Of a DNA stretch of 9,141 bases, positions 1 through 7,076 are shown piece after piece (the first letter of the stretch is position 1; every line of letters starts with the position of its first letter). Below the pieces are notes generated by a model that worked only from the letters and a program-made list of their open reading frames with translations, searched no databases and was not told where the DNA came from. The translations under genes were made by a program, and so were the position numbers. The DNA is from an uncultured Bacilli bacterium (GTDB lineage: Bacteria > Bacillota_I > Bacilli_A > RF39 > UBA660): NCBI GenBank assembly GCA_934097255.1, contig CAKONT010000036.1, positions 1 through 9,141 on the forward strand, written 5' to 3'.

Positions 1-365
1 ATGTTGTTTTAATAGATACTGCTGGTAGACTTCAAAATAAAGTAAATCTAATGAAAGAATTAGAAAAAATTAATAGAGTAGTAGGTAATTTAATAGAAGG
101 TGCACCACAAGAAACACTTTTAGTAATAGATGCAACAACAGGTCAAAATGGTATAAGTCAAGCTAAAGCATTTAAAGAAATGACAAATGTTACAGGTATT
201 GTATTAACAAAATTAGATGGTACTGCTAAAGGAGGAATAGTTCTTGCTATAAAAGAAGAAGTAGGCATTCCAGTAAAATTTATTGGTCTTGGAGAAAAAA
301 AAGAAGACTTGGAAGTTTTTGATATAGAAAAATATATATATGGATTGTTTAAGGATATGATGTAG
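1..365 (+). CDS. ftsY: Signal recognition particle receptor FtsY, C-terminal part (5' end outside window)
   Basis: FtsY is the membrane-associated SRP receptor GTPase that docks ribosome-nascent-chain-SRP complexes at the Sec translocon. The frame is open from position 3, so the gene began upstream; about 120 codons of the NG domain remain. Visible motifs are the G3-type DTAGR followed by LQNK (from about position 15), ATTGQNG, the G4/G5 region [10 protein letters not shown], and a C-terminal PVKFIGLGE...EDLEVFD block. That last block separates FtsY from its paralogue Ffh, which has a different ending followed by an M domain. The gene stops with TAG at 363-365 and the next gene's ATG follows with no gap, so the two are co-transcribed and probably translationally coupled. 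Identity is firm; only the missing N-terminal part is unknown. Confidence 0.96.
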   Translation, partial: VVLIDTAGRLQNKVNLMKELEKINRVVGNLIEGAPQETLLVIDATTGQNGISQAKAFKEMTNVTGIVLTKLDGTAKGGIVLAIKEEVGIPVKFIGLGEKKEDLEVFDIEKYIYGLFKDMM

Positions 366-665
366 ATGGAAAAAGAAGTTTTGTTATGTATTTTGTTTGA
401 TTACTATGGGAACTTATTAACTGAAAAAGAAAAAATATATTTTCAAGATTATTATTTTAGTAATTTATCTTTATTTGAAATAAGTGAAAATTATCATATA
501 TCGAGAAATGCAATTTTTAAAGTAATAAAAAATGCTTGTGAAAAATTAAATTTTTATGAAGAAAAACTAAATCTTTACGAAAGAGATAAAAAATTAAGTT
601 TTTTAGTAGATAAGATAAAAGATGAAAAATTAAAAGATCAAATTATTAAACTTTTAGAAAAGTAG
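366..665 (+). CDS. ylxM: YlxM/p13-like helix-turn-helix protein of the SRP cluster
   Basis: This 99-residue protein matches the UPF0122/YlxM family, small sigma-70-region-4-like HTH proteins encoded beside SRP genes. The HTH lies at about residues 18-55 (LTEKEKIYFQDYYFSNLSLF, then EISENYHISRNAIFKVIKN); the C-terminal third is Lys/Glu-rich and probably helical. Members are usually about 100-120 residues, so this is full length. The ATG abuts the ftsY stop, and its Shine-Dalgarno AAGGA (351-355) lies inside the ftsY 3' end. In many Bacillota the order is ftsY-ylxM-ffh, but here a terminator and then spoIVA follow, so ffh must lie elsewhere. The precise biochemical role is not settled; modulation of SRP GTPases has been proposed for relatives. 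Confidence 0.92.
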   Translation: MEKEVLLCILFDYYGNLLTEKEKIYFQDYYFSNLSLFEISENYHISRNAIFKVIKNACEKLNFYEEKLNLYERDKKLSFLVDKIKDEKLKDQIIKLLEK

Positions 666-697
666 AAAAAATCACAACTTTAATTGTGATTTTTTTT
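666..697 (+). terminator. Rho-independent terminator of ftsY-ylxM
   Basis: A perfect 12-bp inverted repeat, AAAAAATCACAA (666-677) and TTGTGATTTTTT (684-695), has a 6-nt loop and ends in eight T residues (690-697). It starts directly after the ylxM stop. It separates the SRP operon from spoIVA, so spoIVA needs its own promoter. Confidence 0.93.
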
Positions 698-724
698 CAT
701 ATAACTAGAAATTACTCATAAGTT
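697..724 (+). promoter_or_regulatory. Possible sigma-E-type promoter of spoIVA
   Basis: TCATATA (697-703) resembles the sigma-E -35 TCATATT. After a 13-nt spacer, CATAAGTT (717-724) resembles the -10 CATACAAT. Transcription would start near 731, between the two possible spoIVA start codons, and so would favour the ATG at 746. spoIVA is a sigma-E gene in Bacillus subtilis. The match is by eye only, in a very AT-rich stretch. Confidence 0.4.
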
Positions 725-745
725 TAAATGAAAGAGAGTGATTAT

Positions 746-2221
746 ATGGAAAAAAGTGAGATAATAAAAAATATTGCTCTAAGAACAGGTGGAGATATTT
801 ATTTAGGAGTAGTTGGTGCTGTTAGAACTGGTAAAAGCACATTTATAAAAAAGGTTTTAGAAACATTAATTATTCCAAATATTGAAGACGAATTTGAAAA
901 GAAAAGAGCGTTAGATGAAACACCACAATCATCCGGTGGTAAAACTATTATGACAATCGAACCAAAATTTGTTCCCAATAATATTACTAAGGTAAAAATT
1001 GATGATTTAACTTGTAATATGAGACTTGTTGATTGTGTTGGATATGTTATCAAAGATGCCAAGGGGTATGAGGATGAAAATGGACCTAGAATGGTTAAGA
1101 CTCCATGGTTTAACGATGAAATACCTTTTGTTGAAGCAGCAGAGATTGGAACAGAAAAAGTAATAAGAGATCATTCCACAATAGGTATTATTATGACAAC
1201 GGATGGATCTTTTGGTGAATTTAAAAGAAGCGATTATATCGAAGCAGAAGAAAGAGTAGTGGGAGAATTAACTAATATTAATAAGCCATTTATTGTTGTT
1301 TTAAATTCTGCTAATCCAAATAGTAGAGAAACAATTGCTTTGGCAAATGATATGCGTTCAAATTATGGCGTTCCTGTTTTGCCAATTAATGTTTTATCTA
1401 TGAATGAAAAAGATACTTATGATATTTTAAGAGAAGCTTTATATGAGTTTCCAGTATTAGAAGTTAAAGTTGAAATGCCTGAGTGGATTGCAATATTACA
1501 TCACGATCATGTCATAAAAAAAGCTTACATAGAAAAAATAAAAGAAAGTGTCGTTGAAGTTGAAAAACTTCGCGATGTCGAAACGATTACTAACCATTTT
1601 AAAGATTGTGAATATATAAGTAAAGCTTATATGTCAAATGTTGCACCTGATTCTGGAATTGTTACGATAACTCTTGAAGCACCGGATGATTTGTTTGATA
1701 ATACATTAAAAGAAATGATCGGTGTTGATATTACATCAAAAGCAAGCTTACTTAATATTTTTCAAGATTATAATGAGTCAAAACAAGAATACGAAGAAAT
1801 AAAAACTGCATTAAAAATGGCCAAAGCAACGGGTTATGGTGTTGCAAATCCAACACTAAAAGATATGAAATTATCAACTCCTGAAATAGTAAAACAAGGA
1901 AGTAGATATGGTATAAAATTAAAAGCAACAGCACCATCTATTCACATGATAAAAGTTGATGTCGAAAGTACTTTTGAACCTATAATAGGTACAGAAGTAC
2001 AAAGTAAAGAATTAATCGATTATATAATGCGTGGTAGCGATGAAGATCCAAGAAATATTTGGAATAGTGAAATATTTGGAAGAAGCTTAGATGTTATAGT
2101 CCAAGAAGGTATCCAATCAAAAATAGCTATGATGCCAGAAAATATTAGATATAAATTACAAACAACGATGTCTAAAGTTGTCAACAAAGGATCTAATAAC
2201 TTAATTGCAATAGTAATATAA
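746..2221 (+). CDS. spoIVA: Stage IV sporulation protein A, spore coat basement-layer ATPase
   Basis: SpoIVA is made in the mother cell, is anchored to the forespore outer membrane by SpoVM, and hydrolyses ATP to polymerise irreversibly into the coat basement layer; it is also needed for cortex assembly. The 491 residues match the usual 492. The N-terminal TRAFAC-type domain has the P-loop GAVRTGKST (residues 24-32, Lys30), the sensor region GGKTIMTIEP (64-73) and Walker B LVDCVGY (Asp96), followed by GYEDENGPRM and EAAEIGT. The middle and C-terminal parts keep DALYEFPVLEV-like, APSIHMIKVDVES, FGRSL and the final NLIAIVI. I chose ATG 746 over in-frame ATG 728 because it aligns with family N-termini (MEKxxI) and has a GAGAGTG-type ribosome site just upstream. 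Oddity: the second sensor threonine (Thr71 in B. subtilis) is Ile here; Thr70 is kept. Confidence 0.97.
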   Translation: MEKSEIIKNIALRTGGDIYLGVVGAVRTGKSTFIKKVLETLIIPNIEDEFEKKRALDETPQSSGGKTIMTIEPKFVPNNITKVKIDDLTCNMRLVDCVGYVIKDAKGYEDENGPRMVKTPWFNDEIPFVEAAEIGTEKVIRDHSTIGIIMTTDGSFGEFKRSDYIEAEERVVGELTNINKPFIVVLNSANPNSRETIALANDMRSNYGVPVLPINVLSMNEKDTYDILREALYEFPVLEVKVEMPEWIAILHHDHVIKKAYIEKIKESVVEVEKLRDVETITNHFKDCEYISKAYMSNVAPDSGIVTITLEAPDDLFDNTLKEMIGVDITSKASLLNIFQDYNESKQEYEEIKTALKMAKATGYGVANPTLKDMKLSTPEIVKQGSRYGIKLKATAPSIHMIKVDVESTFEPIIGTEVQSKELIDYIMRGSDEDPRNIWNSEIFGRSLDVIVQEGIQSKIAMMPENIRYKLQTTMSKVVNKGSNNLIAIVI

Positions 2222-2247
2222 AAAGTAGGAAAATCCTACCTTTTATA
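2221..2247. terminator. Bidirectional terminator hairpin after spoIVA
   Basis: AAAAGTAGGA (2221-2230) pairs with TCCTACCTTTT (2234-2244) with one bulged C and an AAA loop. Each strand reads into a T-rich stretch, so it can end both spoIVA from the left and the convergent peptidase gene from the right. Confidence 0.75.
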
Positions 2248-2257
2248 TTTTAACTAA

Positions 2258-2297
2258 GTAAGTATTTAATAATTAAATACTTGCTTTTTTATTTTTT
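2258..2297 (+). terminator. Second terminator hairpin for spoIVA
   Basis: GTAAGTATTTAA (2258-2269) and TTAAATACTTGC (2273-2284) form a 12-bp stem with one G-T pair and a 3-nt loop, followed by TTTTTTATTTTTTT. It overlaps the 3' end of the convergent gene, whose stop is at 2289-2291. The T-run direction fits plus-strand transcripts. Confidence 0.78.
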
Positions 2298-3422
2298 TAA
2301 TATTCTAGAAATACCATTATTTACAAATTCATCTTGTTTATTAAAAAGATCAATTACATAGTTACTATCTTTATAATCCATTTCTATATTTTTAAATAGT
2401 TTTTCATAATTTCCACTTTCAGTTTTTATTCCTTTATTTAAAAGATATATAGCTTTATCTTCATCTTTCATATATGTATCTAATAAATGAAAAGCAATTA
2501 TTGCTGAAGAATAATAACGCATATAATCACTAAAATCAATACAAAGAAAAGATTTCTTATTGATTTTGTTTTCAATAGTGTATTTTTCTTTTAATAATCT
2601 ATTTACTGTATATATTTTAATTTTATCGTAATTATAATTTTTAATAGTAAGTAATTTACCAGATGTTAGTAAACAATCCTTTATATACTCATAATAATTT
2701 TTATATGCGAACAAATTAATATCTTCACCGTTATTATATTCGATATAGTTAGTAAGTAATAACATAAATATTTGATAAGCTTCACTTGTTAAACATGAAA
2801 GATTATCTTTATTTGTATAAAATTCAACGATGTGCATCATTTCGTGATTAAAAAGTCCAAAATCAGCGTGAGTATTGTTTTTAAATATTACTCCGTATGC
2901 AATATTATTAATATAATCGAGATAACAAAACCCATCATTGTCATCATAATTAACACTTGCAATATTAATTCTTTTTTCCTCTAAAGCTTTATTTATAATC
3001 TGAAAATATTTTTTATCAAATCTTTCTAATAACTGTTTATTATTTTCAATTAATTCCTCATTAGATACTTTTACTTTTGGCAAAATAAAATCTTCACACT
3101 TTTTGTTATCTATATTTTTTTCTAATTTATAAATAACAGTTTTTAATGTTTCCCATAAATCATTTGGAATATTATTAATATCATTTTTCATATCTATAAG
3201 CATTTCTTTAATACTTTTATTAGTATAAATATTTTCACAACACATATATTCTTTGTTATTTAAACTTAATAAATAATAATAATTATCGACTGCATTTTCT
3301 AAAAAATAAAGATATTCAATTATTTCTTTATCATTAAGATCAACATCTTTTAATGAATTTTCCTCTTCTATAAGTTTAATTAATCTTTCCTCAAGAAAAT
3401 GATTGTCAAATTTAACTTTCAT
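2289..3422 (-). CDS. Divergent short M3/oligoendopeptidase F-like zinc metallopeptidase
   Basis: The 377-residue protein has HEMMH (His193, Glu194, His197) and a downstream Glu in TSEAYQIF (Glu214) that can serve as third zinc ligand, so it is a gluzincin. The lead-in (GVIFKNNTHADFGLFNHE, ending at residue 194) and the tail, DYMRYYSSAIIAFHLLD (299-315) then a KGIKTESGNYEKLFKNIEMD block (330-349), echo the C-terminal half of PepF, where YQYATGFSAALALA and a GGS..P..LLK.AGVD stretch occupy the same places. PepF proteins are about 600 residues, so most of the N-terminal half is missing. The HExxH-to-Glu gap is also shorter (16 intervening residues against about 23-24). There is no signal peptide or membrane segment, so it is probably cytoplasmic and cleaves peptides. 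A weak GGGAAG ribosome site precedes ATG 3422. It lies 49 bp after the DUF368 gene and is probably co-transcribed with it. The fold call is fairly good; the substrate is unknown. Confidence 0.7.
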   Translation of the reverse strand: MKVKFDNHFLEERLIKLIEEENSLKDVDLNDKEIIEYLYFLENAVDNYYYLLSLNNKEYMCCENIYTNKSIKEMLIDMKNDINNIPNDLWETLKTVIYKLEKNIDNKKCEDFILPKVKVSNEELIENNKQLLERFDKKYFQIINKALEEKRINIASVNYDDNDGFCYLDYINNIAYGVIFKNNTHADFGLFNHEMMHIVEFYTNKDNLSCLTSEAYQIFMLLLTNYIEYNNGEDINLFAYKNYYEYIKDCLLTSGKLLTIKNYNYDKIKIYTVNRLLKEKYTIENKINKKSFLCIDFSDYMRYYSSAIIAFHLLDTYMKDEDKAIYLLNKGIKTESGNYEKLFKNIEMDYKDSNYVIDLFNKQDEFVNNGISRILKK

Positions 3423-3471
3423 ATCTAAAACTTCCCATCTAAATTTATAATATCTAAAAGCAAAGTAAAAA

Positions 3472-4260
3472 TCAATTATTATTTAATTTATCTAAGCCTA
3501 TTACTACAAAAAAAGAAATAATAGAAAGAATAATATAAAATAAAAGATTGAAATTTAAAGTAAGATCATTTGGAATAAGAACAGGTATTGTTGAAATAGC
3601 AAACCCTATAATAGCATAATAAGTGTAATTATAATACTTATTTAAAAGATATGTAAGTAGCTTAGATAATAAAAATACTCCTAAAATAAATCCAATTATT
3701 AAAGGAATTAATATTTTTGAATTTAATGTATTAATACTTCTTAGATAAATTTTATAAAAACCAAGTATTGAAAAAATAACAGTAGAACTAACACCGGGGA
3801 TAATTGTTGCAATAGCTAAAATAAATCCCATTAAAAAAATAGTAAAATTGGTAAAATTAATAGTTATGAGATAATTATTTTTAAGAAATAATAAACTAAC
3901 TCCAATCGAAAATGTCAAAAGAAAAAATATTATATTAAAAATATTCTTATCATTAGGATTTATTTTTTTAAATAAACAAGGAATTGTTCCTAATAATAAT
4001 CCAGAAAAAATAAAAGATGTTTCGATATAAAAATTATTTAAAGAAAAAGAAATTATGTTACTAAACATAAATACACCAATTAAAATACCAAGAAGTAACT
4101 TTATTAAAAATAATATATTTTTTTTAAAATCTTTAAATATATTAGAAATAGAAAGTAATACTTTATCGTATAGATTAAACATAATTAAAAAAGAACTACC
4201 ACTTATTGCTGGAATAATATTTCCAACACCAACAACAATACCTTTTAAAATAATATCCAT
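3472..4260 (-). CDS. popT: DUF368 membrane protein, PopT-type undecaprenyl-phosphate translocase
   Basis: This very hydrophobic 262-residue protein has about eight or nine membrane segments and the internal repeat typical of DUF368: GVGNIIPAISGSSF (residues 11-24) and AIATIIPGVSSTVI (149-162), each followed by a short FNLYDK or LGFYKI stretch. In 2023, DUF368 (PopT) and DedA (UptA) proteins were described as transporters that return undecaprenyl phosphate across the cytoplasmic membrane for cell-envelope polymer synthesis. The first motif has Ala18 where the family usually has Gly (IIPGVSGGT), and the second lacks the GG pair. It follows a strong terminator, so it should have its own promoter; a TATAAT lies at 4289-4294 on the minus strand with no good -35. 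The ribosome site is weak (AAAGG about 11 nt upstream). Family call is firm, function by family. Confidence 0.88.
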   Translation of the reverse strand: MDIILKGIVVGVGNIIPAISGSSFLIMFNLYDKVLLSISNIFKDFKKNILFLIKLLLGILIGVFMFSNIISFSLNNFYIETSFIFSGLLLGTIPCLFKKINPNDKNIFNIIFFLLTFSIGVSLLFLKNNYLITINFTNFTIFLMGFILAIATIIPGVSSTVIFSILGFYKIYLRSINTLNSKILIPLIIGFILGVFLLSKLLTYLLNKYYNYTYYAIIGFAISTIPVLIPNDLTLNFNLLFYIILSIISFFVVIGLDKLNNN

Positions 4261-4296
4261 TTTATCACAAACCTTTAATCTTTATTAAATTATATT

Positions 4297-4332
4297 AAAA
4301 AACAAAGTGAAATATTAAACACTTTGTTTTTT
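4297..4332 (-). terminator. Terminator of the ABC transporter operon
   Basis: A perfect 13-bp inverted repeat, AAAAAACAAAGTG (4297-4309) and CACTTTGTTTTTT (4320-4332), has a 10-nt loop. On the minus strand it ends in six T residues. Its upstream arm lies inside the last codons of the permease gene, and the stop codon (4315-4317) sits in the loop. Confidence 0.92.
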
Positions 4333-5115
4333 AATATTTATTTTTTTATCAACTAAATCAATTATTATAAATAAAATGTATGAAACAATTCCTAGTATAA
4401 AAATTGATGTTATAACAAGATTTAAATTAAAGGTTTGTGATCCTAAGTTTATCAAATATCCAAGTCCTTTTTTTGATGTTAGAAGTTCTCCCATAATTAC
4501 GCCAATTAATGATAAAGATATATTTATTTTTAAAGTACTTACTAATGAAGTAATATTACTTTTAAAAACTAAATCTTTAAATATAATAAATTTTGATGCT
4601 TTAAATGATTTAAATAAGATTATTTTATAATAATCAGTATTTATAAAGGCATTGTACATATTTAAAATAGTTGTAAAAACACAAATTAAAATAGACATTA
4701 AAATAATTGATGATGTATTAGCACCCATCCAAATTATAATTAGTGGTCCTAAAGAAACTTTAGGTAAAGAATTTAAAATAGTTAAATAAGGATCAAATAT
4801 TTTATACAAAGTATCACTTGTCCATAAGATACTTGCAATTAAAATACCAATTATTGTTGAAATCATAAAACTAAAAATAGTTTCATAACACGTTGTAAAA
4901 ATATGTGATGGTAAATTATAATCTTTTATAAGGCTTATAATTGTCTTAACAATACTTGTTGGTGAAGAAGTTAAAAATGTATTTATGATATTACATCTTG
5001 CAAGTATTTCCCAAAAAAGAAGTAAAAATGTAATTATAAATACTTTAAAGAAATTAATAATAAATTTTTTCTTTCTTAAATTTTTAAGATATTTTATATG
5101 TTCTTCGCTATACAT
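4315..5115 (-). CDS. ABC transporter permease, nitrate/taurine/sulfonate (TauC/SsuC) type
   Basis: An integral membrane permease of about 266 residues with five or six hydrophobic segments. The cytoplasmic EAA-like loop that contacts the ATPase is visible in the C-terminal half: FKASKFIIFKDLVF, then a stretch ending GVIMGELLTSKKGLGYLI. The GE(L/F)...GLGYLI ending is characteristic of SsuC/TauC/ThiX permeases. The gene overlaps the ATPase gene upstream. ATG 5115 gives an 8-nt ATGTATAG overlap; a TTG at 5124 is also possible and has a better placed GGAAA, so the first three residues are uncertain. No substrate-binding protein gene is adjacent, so the substrate (sulfonate, nitrate, thiamine precursor or other) cannot be read from the sequence. 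Expression probably starts upstream of the ATPase gene. Confidence 0.9.
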   Translation of the reverse strand: MYSEEHIKYLKNLRKKKFIINFFKVFIITFLLLFWEILARCNIINTFLTSSPTSIVKTIISLIKDYNLPSHIFTTCYETIFSFMISTIIGILIASILWTSDTLYKIFDPYLTILNSLPKVSLGPLIIIWMGANTSSIILMSILICVFTTILNMYNAFINTDYYKIILFKSFKASKFIIFKDLVFKSNITSLVSTLKINISLSLIGVIMGELLTSKKGLGYLINLGSQTFNLNLVITSIFILGIVSYILFIIIDLVDKKINIKKQSV

Positions 5116-5857
5116 TTTTCTCAATTTCTTTCCATATTAAATCGTAGTATTTATCAAAGTATTTATCTTTTCTATTTTTAATGGGATTTTGTTTATCGAA
5201 TAATTCGATATTATAAATATTTTTAACTTTAGCAGGCCTTTTTGATAAAAGAATAATTCTATCGGACATAGAAATTGCTTCGGCAATATCATGAGTAACC
5301 ATAATCGCTGTTTTACCCTCTTCTTTTATTATTTTATAAATTTCATCAGATAAAGAAAGTCTTGTTTGATAGTCAAGGGCACTAAATGGTTCATCTAATA
5401 AAAGTATATCAGGATCTATTGCTAATGTTCTAATTAAAGATACTCTTTGTCTCATTCCACCGGATAAAGATGATGGAAAACTATTAATAAAATCTCCTAA
5501 ACCATATTTTTTTAATAAATTAATAACTTTTTCTTTATTTTCCTTTGTATTTTTTTTAGTAATTTCAAGTCCAAGTAAACAGTTATCTAAAATTGTTTTC
5601 CATTCGAGAAGAGCATCATCTTGTAACATATATCCAATTTTAGCGTCTTTTTTAGAAAAAGAAATATTTCCATTTGATTTTTCTATAACATTTGCAACTA
5701 TACCTAAAATTGTTGATTTACCACAACCAGATGGCCCTACAATTGATATATATTCTTTATCATATATTGAAAAAGATACATCATCCAACGATATTACTTC
5801 ACGATTTTTACTATGATATATTTTCTTTAAATTATTTATTTCCAAACATTTCTCCAT
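5108..5857 (-). CDS. ABC transporter ATPase, nitrate/taurine/sulfonate (TauB/SsuB) type
   Basis: The 249-residue cytoplasmic ATP-binding subunit drives uptake through the permease encoded next to it. All motifs are intact: Walker A GPSGCGKST (residues 41-49), Q-loop Gln79 (GYMLQDD), signature LSGGMRQR (131-138), Walker B ILLLDEP (151-157), D-loop SALD (159-162) and switch His189 (VTHD). The LSGGMRQRVSLIRTLAIDPD stretch and the length fit the SsuB/TauB/ThiZ-like group. ATG 5857 has a good AAAGGA ribosome site. The stop overlaps the start of the permease gene, so the two are translationally coupled. The upstream region carries the CATATAATAAA element shared with the spore-surface genes. The binding protein must be encoded elsewhere, or be absent. 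Confidence 0.94.
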   Translation of the reverse strand: MEKCLEINNLKKIYHSKNREVISLDDVSFSIYDKEYISIVGPSGCGKSTILGIVANVIEKSNGNISFSKKDAKIGYMLQDDALLEWKTILDNCLLGLEITKKNTKENKEKVINLLKKYGLGDFINSFPSSLSGGMRQRVSLIRTLAIDPDILLLDEPFSALDYQTRLSLSDEIYKIIKEEGKTAIMVTHDIAEAISMSDRIILLSKRPAKVKNIYNIELFDKQNPIKNRKDKYFDKYYDLIWKEIEKNV

Positions 5858-5882
5858 AAAAAAATCTATCCTTTCACATTTT

Positions 5883-5890
5883 ATTATATG
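5883..5890 (-). promoter_or_regulatory. CATATAAT -10-like element before the ABC operon
   Basis: On the minus strand CATATAATAAAATGTGA lies 32 nt before the ATPase start and runs into the ribosome site. It fits the mother-cell sigma -10 form CATAnnnTA and also contains TATAAT. No clear -35 is seen for sigma-A, sigma-E or sigma-K. Confidence 0.5.
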
Positions 5891-5904
5891 AAATATAGAT
5901 ATTT
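5891..5904. repeat. Small palindrome next to the ABC operon -10
   Basis: AAATAT-AG-ATATTT is a perfect 6-bp dyad with a 2-bp centre, placed directly upstream of the -10-like element, where a repressor or activator could bind. AT-rich sequence makes chance dyads common. Confidence 0.3.
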
Positions 5905-5913
5905 TAGAATAAT

Positions 5914-7008
5914 TTAATGGTCTATGAAACTATTTTTTATTTGTTCTTTAATAATTTTAATATTTTGTTTTAGTCTTTCATTATCTAAATCTTCTTTAAG
6001 AGCTTTTTTACAGTATCTTAAAGATAATTTATATTTTTTTTCGTTAAAATAACAAATAGATAAAATATCATATATATATTTATCTGATGAAAAATATTCA
6101 TTGATATAAGTTTTTCTTTCTTTATCTAATTTTAGTGCTTTTAAAGCATTTTTTTTAGTATCTTTATAATTATCTAAAGAATAAGAAATAAGTGCTTTTT
6201 CCATAAATGCTTCTCTTAAATAAGGAGCTTCTTTTATGGCCTTATCTGCCCATAAATATGCCTCGTCATATCTTTTTAAGGCACTATAACATCTTGCAAT
6301 AAAACGCATTGAAGCACATCTTTCATCACTCCACGTTGCAGTTTTTAGTGATAAATGTTTTATTAATGTATCTATTGCGTCGTTATACCTTTTATAATAC
6401 ATATATTCTCTTCCTAGATAGTGCATATTTCGATCATTAAAAGGATTTTCTTTTATTGCAAGCTCTAAAAGAGGAAGATAACTACTACGAGATTTATTAT
6501 GATCTGGATAATGATTTAAAACAATACTTTCATTTGTTTCATATATTTCTCTATCTTTTGGAACTAAAACCTCATGAACAGGGTTTTCCCAAATATAATT
6601 TTTATTATGAATATTATCTAGGAGAAAAGAAATAATAGGTTTATTATTTTTGTCGAGACTCCAATTGTATGTATATCTTAGTCTTGTTGTATTTTCTTTC
6701 CACGACTCTTCAATTTTTTTTCGCCAGTTTTTTTCGAATACTTCGTCAAGATCAGTACAAACATAAATGTCATAATCTTTTTTAATAAGGTTTAGGGATA
6801 AATTTCTTGCAACATCAAATCGCCAAGGATCAATTTTTTTCTCAAACACTTTGACTTTTCTTTCTTTTAAAAGCTTAACTGTTTTATCAGATGAACCTGT
6901 ATCTAAAACATAAATATCGTCAGCTTCACTCATAGAATCACACCATCTATTAACAAATTTTTCTTCATTTTTACATATTGCATATACACATATTTTATAT
7001 TTATTCAA
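5914..7008 (-). CDS. GT2-family glycosyltransferase with C-terminal TPR repeats, probable spore-surface protein glycosyltransferase
   Basis: This 364-residue protein begins with a GT-A domain. It contains ICVYAICKNEE (residues 5-16), the nucleotide-sugar motif DTGSSDKT (36-43), WRFDVARN (62-69), the metal-binding TDLDE (85-89) and ENPVHE (141-146). Four TPR-like helical pairs follow at about 190-220, 228-261, 264-296 and 310-340, giving a protein-docking surface. Such GT2-TPR proteins transfer sugar to proteins or peptides in the cytoplasm; SgtA next to BclA3 in C. difficile is a contextual parallel. It is divergent from the BclA-like gene, whose Gly-Pro-Thr repeats offer threonine acceptors. 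I chose TTG 7008 because GAAGGA (7015-7020) sits 6 nt upstream; an upstream TTG at 7026 would add six residues but overlap that site. No terminator lies before the ABC operon. Family firm, target inferred. Confidence 0.9.
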   Translation of the reverse strand: MNKYKICVYAICKNEEKFVNRWCDSMSEADDIYVLDTGSSDKTVKLLKERKVKVFEKKIDPWRFDVARNLSLNLIKKDYDIYVCTDLDEVFEKNWRKKIEESWKENTTRLRYTYNWSLDKNNKPIISFLLDNIHNKNYIWENPVHEVLVPKDREIYETNESIVLNHYPDHNKSRSSYLPLLELAIKENPFNDRNMHYLGREYMYYKRYNDAIDTLIKHLSLKTATWSDERCASMRFIARCYSALKRYDEAYLWADKAIKEAPYLREAFMEKALISYSLDNYKDTKKNALKALKLDKERKTYINEYFSSDKYIYDILSICYFNEKKYKLSLRYCKKALKEDLDNERLKQNIKIIKEQIKNSFIDH

Positions 7009-7014
7009 AACAAT

Positions 7015-7020
7015 TCCTTC
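7015..7020 (-). promoter_or_regulatory. Ribosome binding site that fixes the TTG start of the glycosyltransferase
   Basis: GAAGGA on the minus strand is 6 nt before TTG 7008. No ATG precedes the conserved KICVYAICKNEE start of the domain, so a TTG start is needed. Confidence 0.7.
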
Positions 7021-7031
7021 TTTCAATATTT

Positions 7032-7039
7032 ATTATATG
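7032..7039 (-). promoter_or_regulatory. CATATAAT -10-like element of the glycosyltransferase gene
   Basis: CATATAATAAATATTGAAAG on the minus strand lies 31 nt before the TTG start. It matches CATAnnnTA and is nearly the same as the elements before the BclA-like gene and the ABC operon. It forms one arm of a perfect 13-bp inverted repeat with the divergent copy (7029-7041 and 7075-7087). Confidence 0.5.
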
Positions 7040-7076
7040 AATTAGTTTATAGTAATTATTATCTAAAAAGATTTTT

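Noticed and set aside
799..1062. Minus-strand ORF inside spoIVA
   Set aside because: Shadow of the conserved ATPase domain of spoIVA.
4055..4630. Plus-strand ORFs opposite the DUF368 and permease genes
   Set aside because: They lie antisense to clear membrane-protein genes, show no family features and have no convincing ribosome sites.
5858..5913. Riboswitch before the ABC operon (thiamine or other)
   Set aside because: The gap is only 56 bp and contains no recognisable aptamer core or expression-platform hairpin.
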